Source: a bacterium (lineage in GTDB: Bacteria; Atribacterota; JS1; SB-45; 34-128). Taken from it: 6,614 nt of DNA. This document shows positions 5,893 through 6,614 of the stretch, piece by piece; position 1 is the stretch's first letter, and each line of letters opens with the position of its first letter. Both the position numbers and the translations under genes were made by a program. The stretch covers positions 1 through 6,614 of the forward strand of contig JAHIPN010000352.1 of assembly GCA_018894595.1 (NCBI GenBank), written 5' to 3'. Below the pieces are notes generated by a model, which made no database searches, had not been told where the DNA came from, and was given only the letters and a program-made list of their open reading frames with translations.

Positions 5893-6614
5893 CTATTTAT
5901 TTAATCCTTGCATAGCACTATAAATTCTAAATTCATTAAAATCTTTTCTTTCAAGCTCACAAGTTATCTCGCCTTTGAATAATACTAAAATTCTATCACA
6001 TACCGTTAAAAGATCTTCTACTCCGGGGGAAGTAATTATAACCCCTGCAGATTGGCTCATTTTGTTTTTAATCATCTTTAATATACTTAATTTTGTTGCA
6101 ATATCAATTCCTTTTGTAGGTTCATCTAAAAGAAAAACTTTTGCTTTAGTAGAAGAAATACGTCCAAAAAGCACTTTTTGCCTGTTGCCCCCACTTAAGT
6201 TTTCTACTACTTCTTCATACGAATTCGTTTTGATCTCGAAGTCATTAATCAATTCTGTAATAAGATTCTTTTCTTTGCTATCATTAATAAACAATCTTTT
6301 TCCTATCATGCGGATAAAGTAGGATAAAGTTAAATTTACTTTAACACTTAAAATACTAATTAATCCATCTTTATCTCTATTTTCCGTAAGATAAACAATT
6401 CCTTTTTTTAAAGAATCCCAACTTTGTAAAAATCTATTTTTTTCTCCATTTTCAAAAATTATCCATCCGTTTTCTGCAGGGTCAATACCACTAATAGCTT
6501 TTAAGATCTCAGTCCTTCCGCTACCAACCAAACCCGCTAATCCTAAAATTTCATTTTTTTTCAAATTAAAGTTAATATTTTTAAAAAACCCTTTTTTTGA
6601 AAAACCTTCAATGG
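5893..6614 (-). CDS. Sugar ABC transporter ATP-binding protein (RbsA/MglA type), C-terminal half; 5' end outside window
   Basis: RbsA-type proteins are about 500 residues with two fused ATPase domains that power the partner permease. Only the final 239 residues are here, with no stop up to the window edge; the stretch IEGFSKKGFFKNINFNLKKN shows that the frame continues upstream of a TTG at 6564. This is the second domain. Its Walker A is GLVGSGRTE (fragment residues 28-36), with Arg replacing the usual Lys, as is normal for the second domain of this family and marks it as the weak ATPase half. YLTENRDKDGL at 75-85 corresponds to the family's PEDRK-GL block. The ABC signature is LSGGNRQKVLFGR at 139-151, Walker B is VFLLDEPTKGID at 159-170, and ITSPGVEDLLTVCDRILVL at 193-211 replaces the switch region. 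It is followed by the permease. A solute-binding protein gene is expected beyond the window. Confidence 0.93.
   Translation of the reverse strand, partial: IEGFSKKGFFKNINFNLKKNEILGLAGLVGSGRTEILKAISGIDPAENGWIIFENGEKNRFLQSWDSLKKGIVYLTENRDKDGLISILSVKVNLTLSYFIRMIGKRLFINDSKEKNLITELINDFEIKTNSYEEVVENLSGGNRQKVLFGRISSTKAKVFLLDEPTKGIDIATKLSILKMIKNKMSQSAGVIITSPGVEDLLTVCDRILVLFKGEITCELERKDFNEFRIYSAMQGLNK

Overview
The window is an A+T-rich stretch of bacterial DNA in which every supported gene lies on the minus strand, so transcription runs from the high-numbered end to the low-numbered end. Strong AGGAG-type ribosome binding sites, short intergenic gaps and low G+C suggest a low-GC anaerobe of the Clostridia/Firmicutes type or a similar candidate lineage. 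That assignment is an inference; no rRNA or taxonomic marker is present.

In transcription order the window holds: (1) the C-terminal half of an RbsA/MglA-type sugar ABC transporter ATPase, cut by the window edge (6614-5893); (2) its RbsC-type permease (5855-4830); (3) a possible 17-codon ORF (4825-4772); (4) a lipoyl-bearing E2 acyltransferase (4760-3576); (5) E1 alpha (3461-2499) and (6) E1 beta (2477-1506) of an acetoin/pyruvate-type 2-oxo acid dehydrogenase; (7) a VOC-fold (glyoxalase/methylmalonyl-CoA epimerase-like) gene that appears to carry a one-base frameshift (1441-945); (8) a 181-base intergenic region with a well-formed RNA fold and an inverted repeat; and (9) the first 254 codons of a xanthine dehydrogenase-type molybdenum hydroxylase large subunit, running off the left edge (763-1).

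Genes 1 to 7 look like one catabolic operon: a carbohydrate or small polyol importer feeding a pathway that ends in oxidative cleavage of a 2-oxo compound or acetoin to an acyl-CoA. The E3 (dihydrolipoamide dehydrogenase), the solute-binding protein and the FeS and FAD subunits of the molybdenum enzyme are not in the window. The molybdenum hydroxylase gene is noticeably richer in G+C than the rest and sits behind the structured gap, so it may belong to a separate transcription unit or have a different history.

The observations most worth following are the frameshift in the VOC gene, where the family-like C-terminus and a stop are recovered one frame over; the folded element at 818-874; and the E2-first gene order joined to a sugar importer. 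I did not find a convincing new defence system, CRISPR array, transposase or RNA gene.
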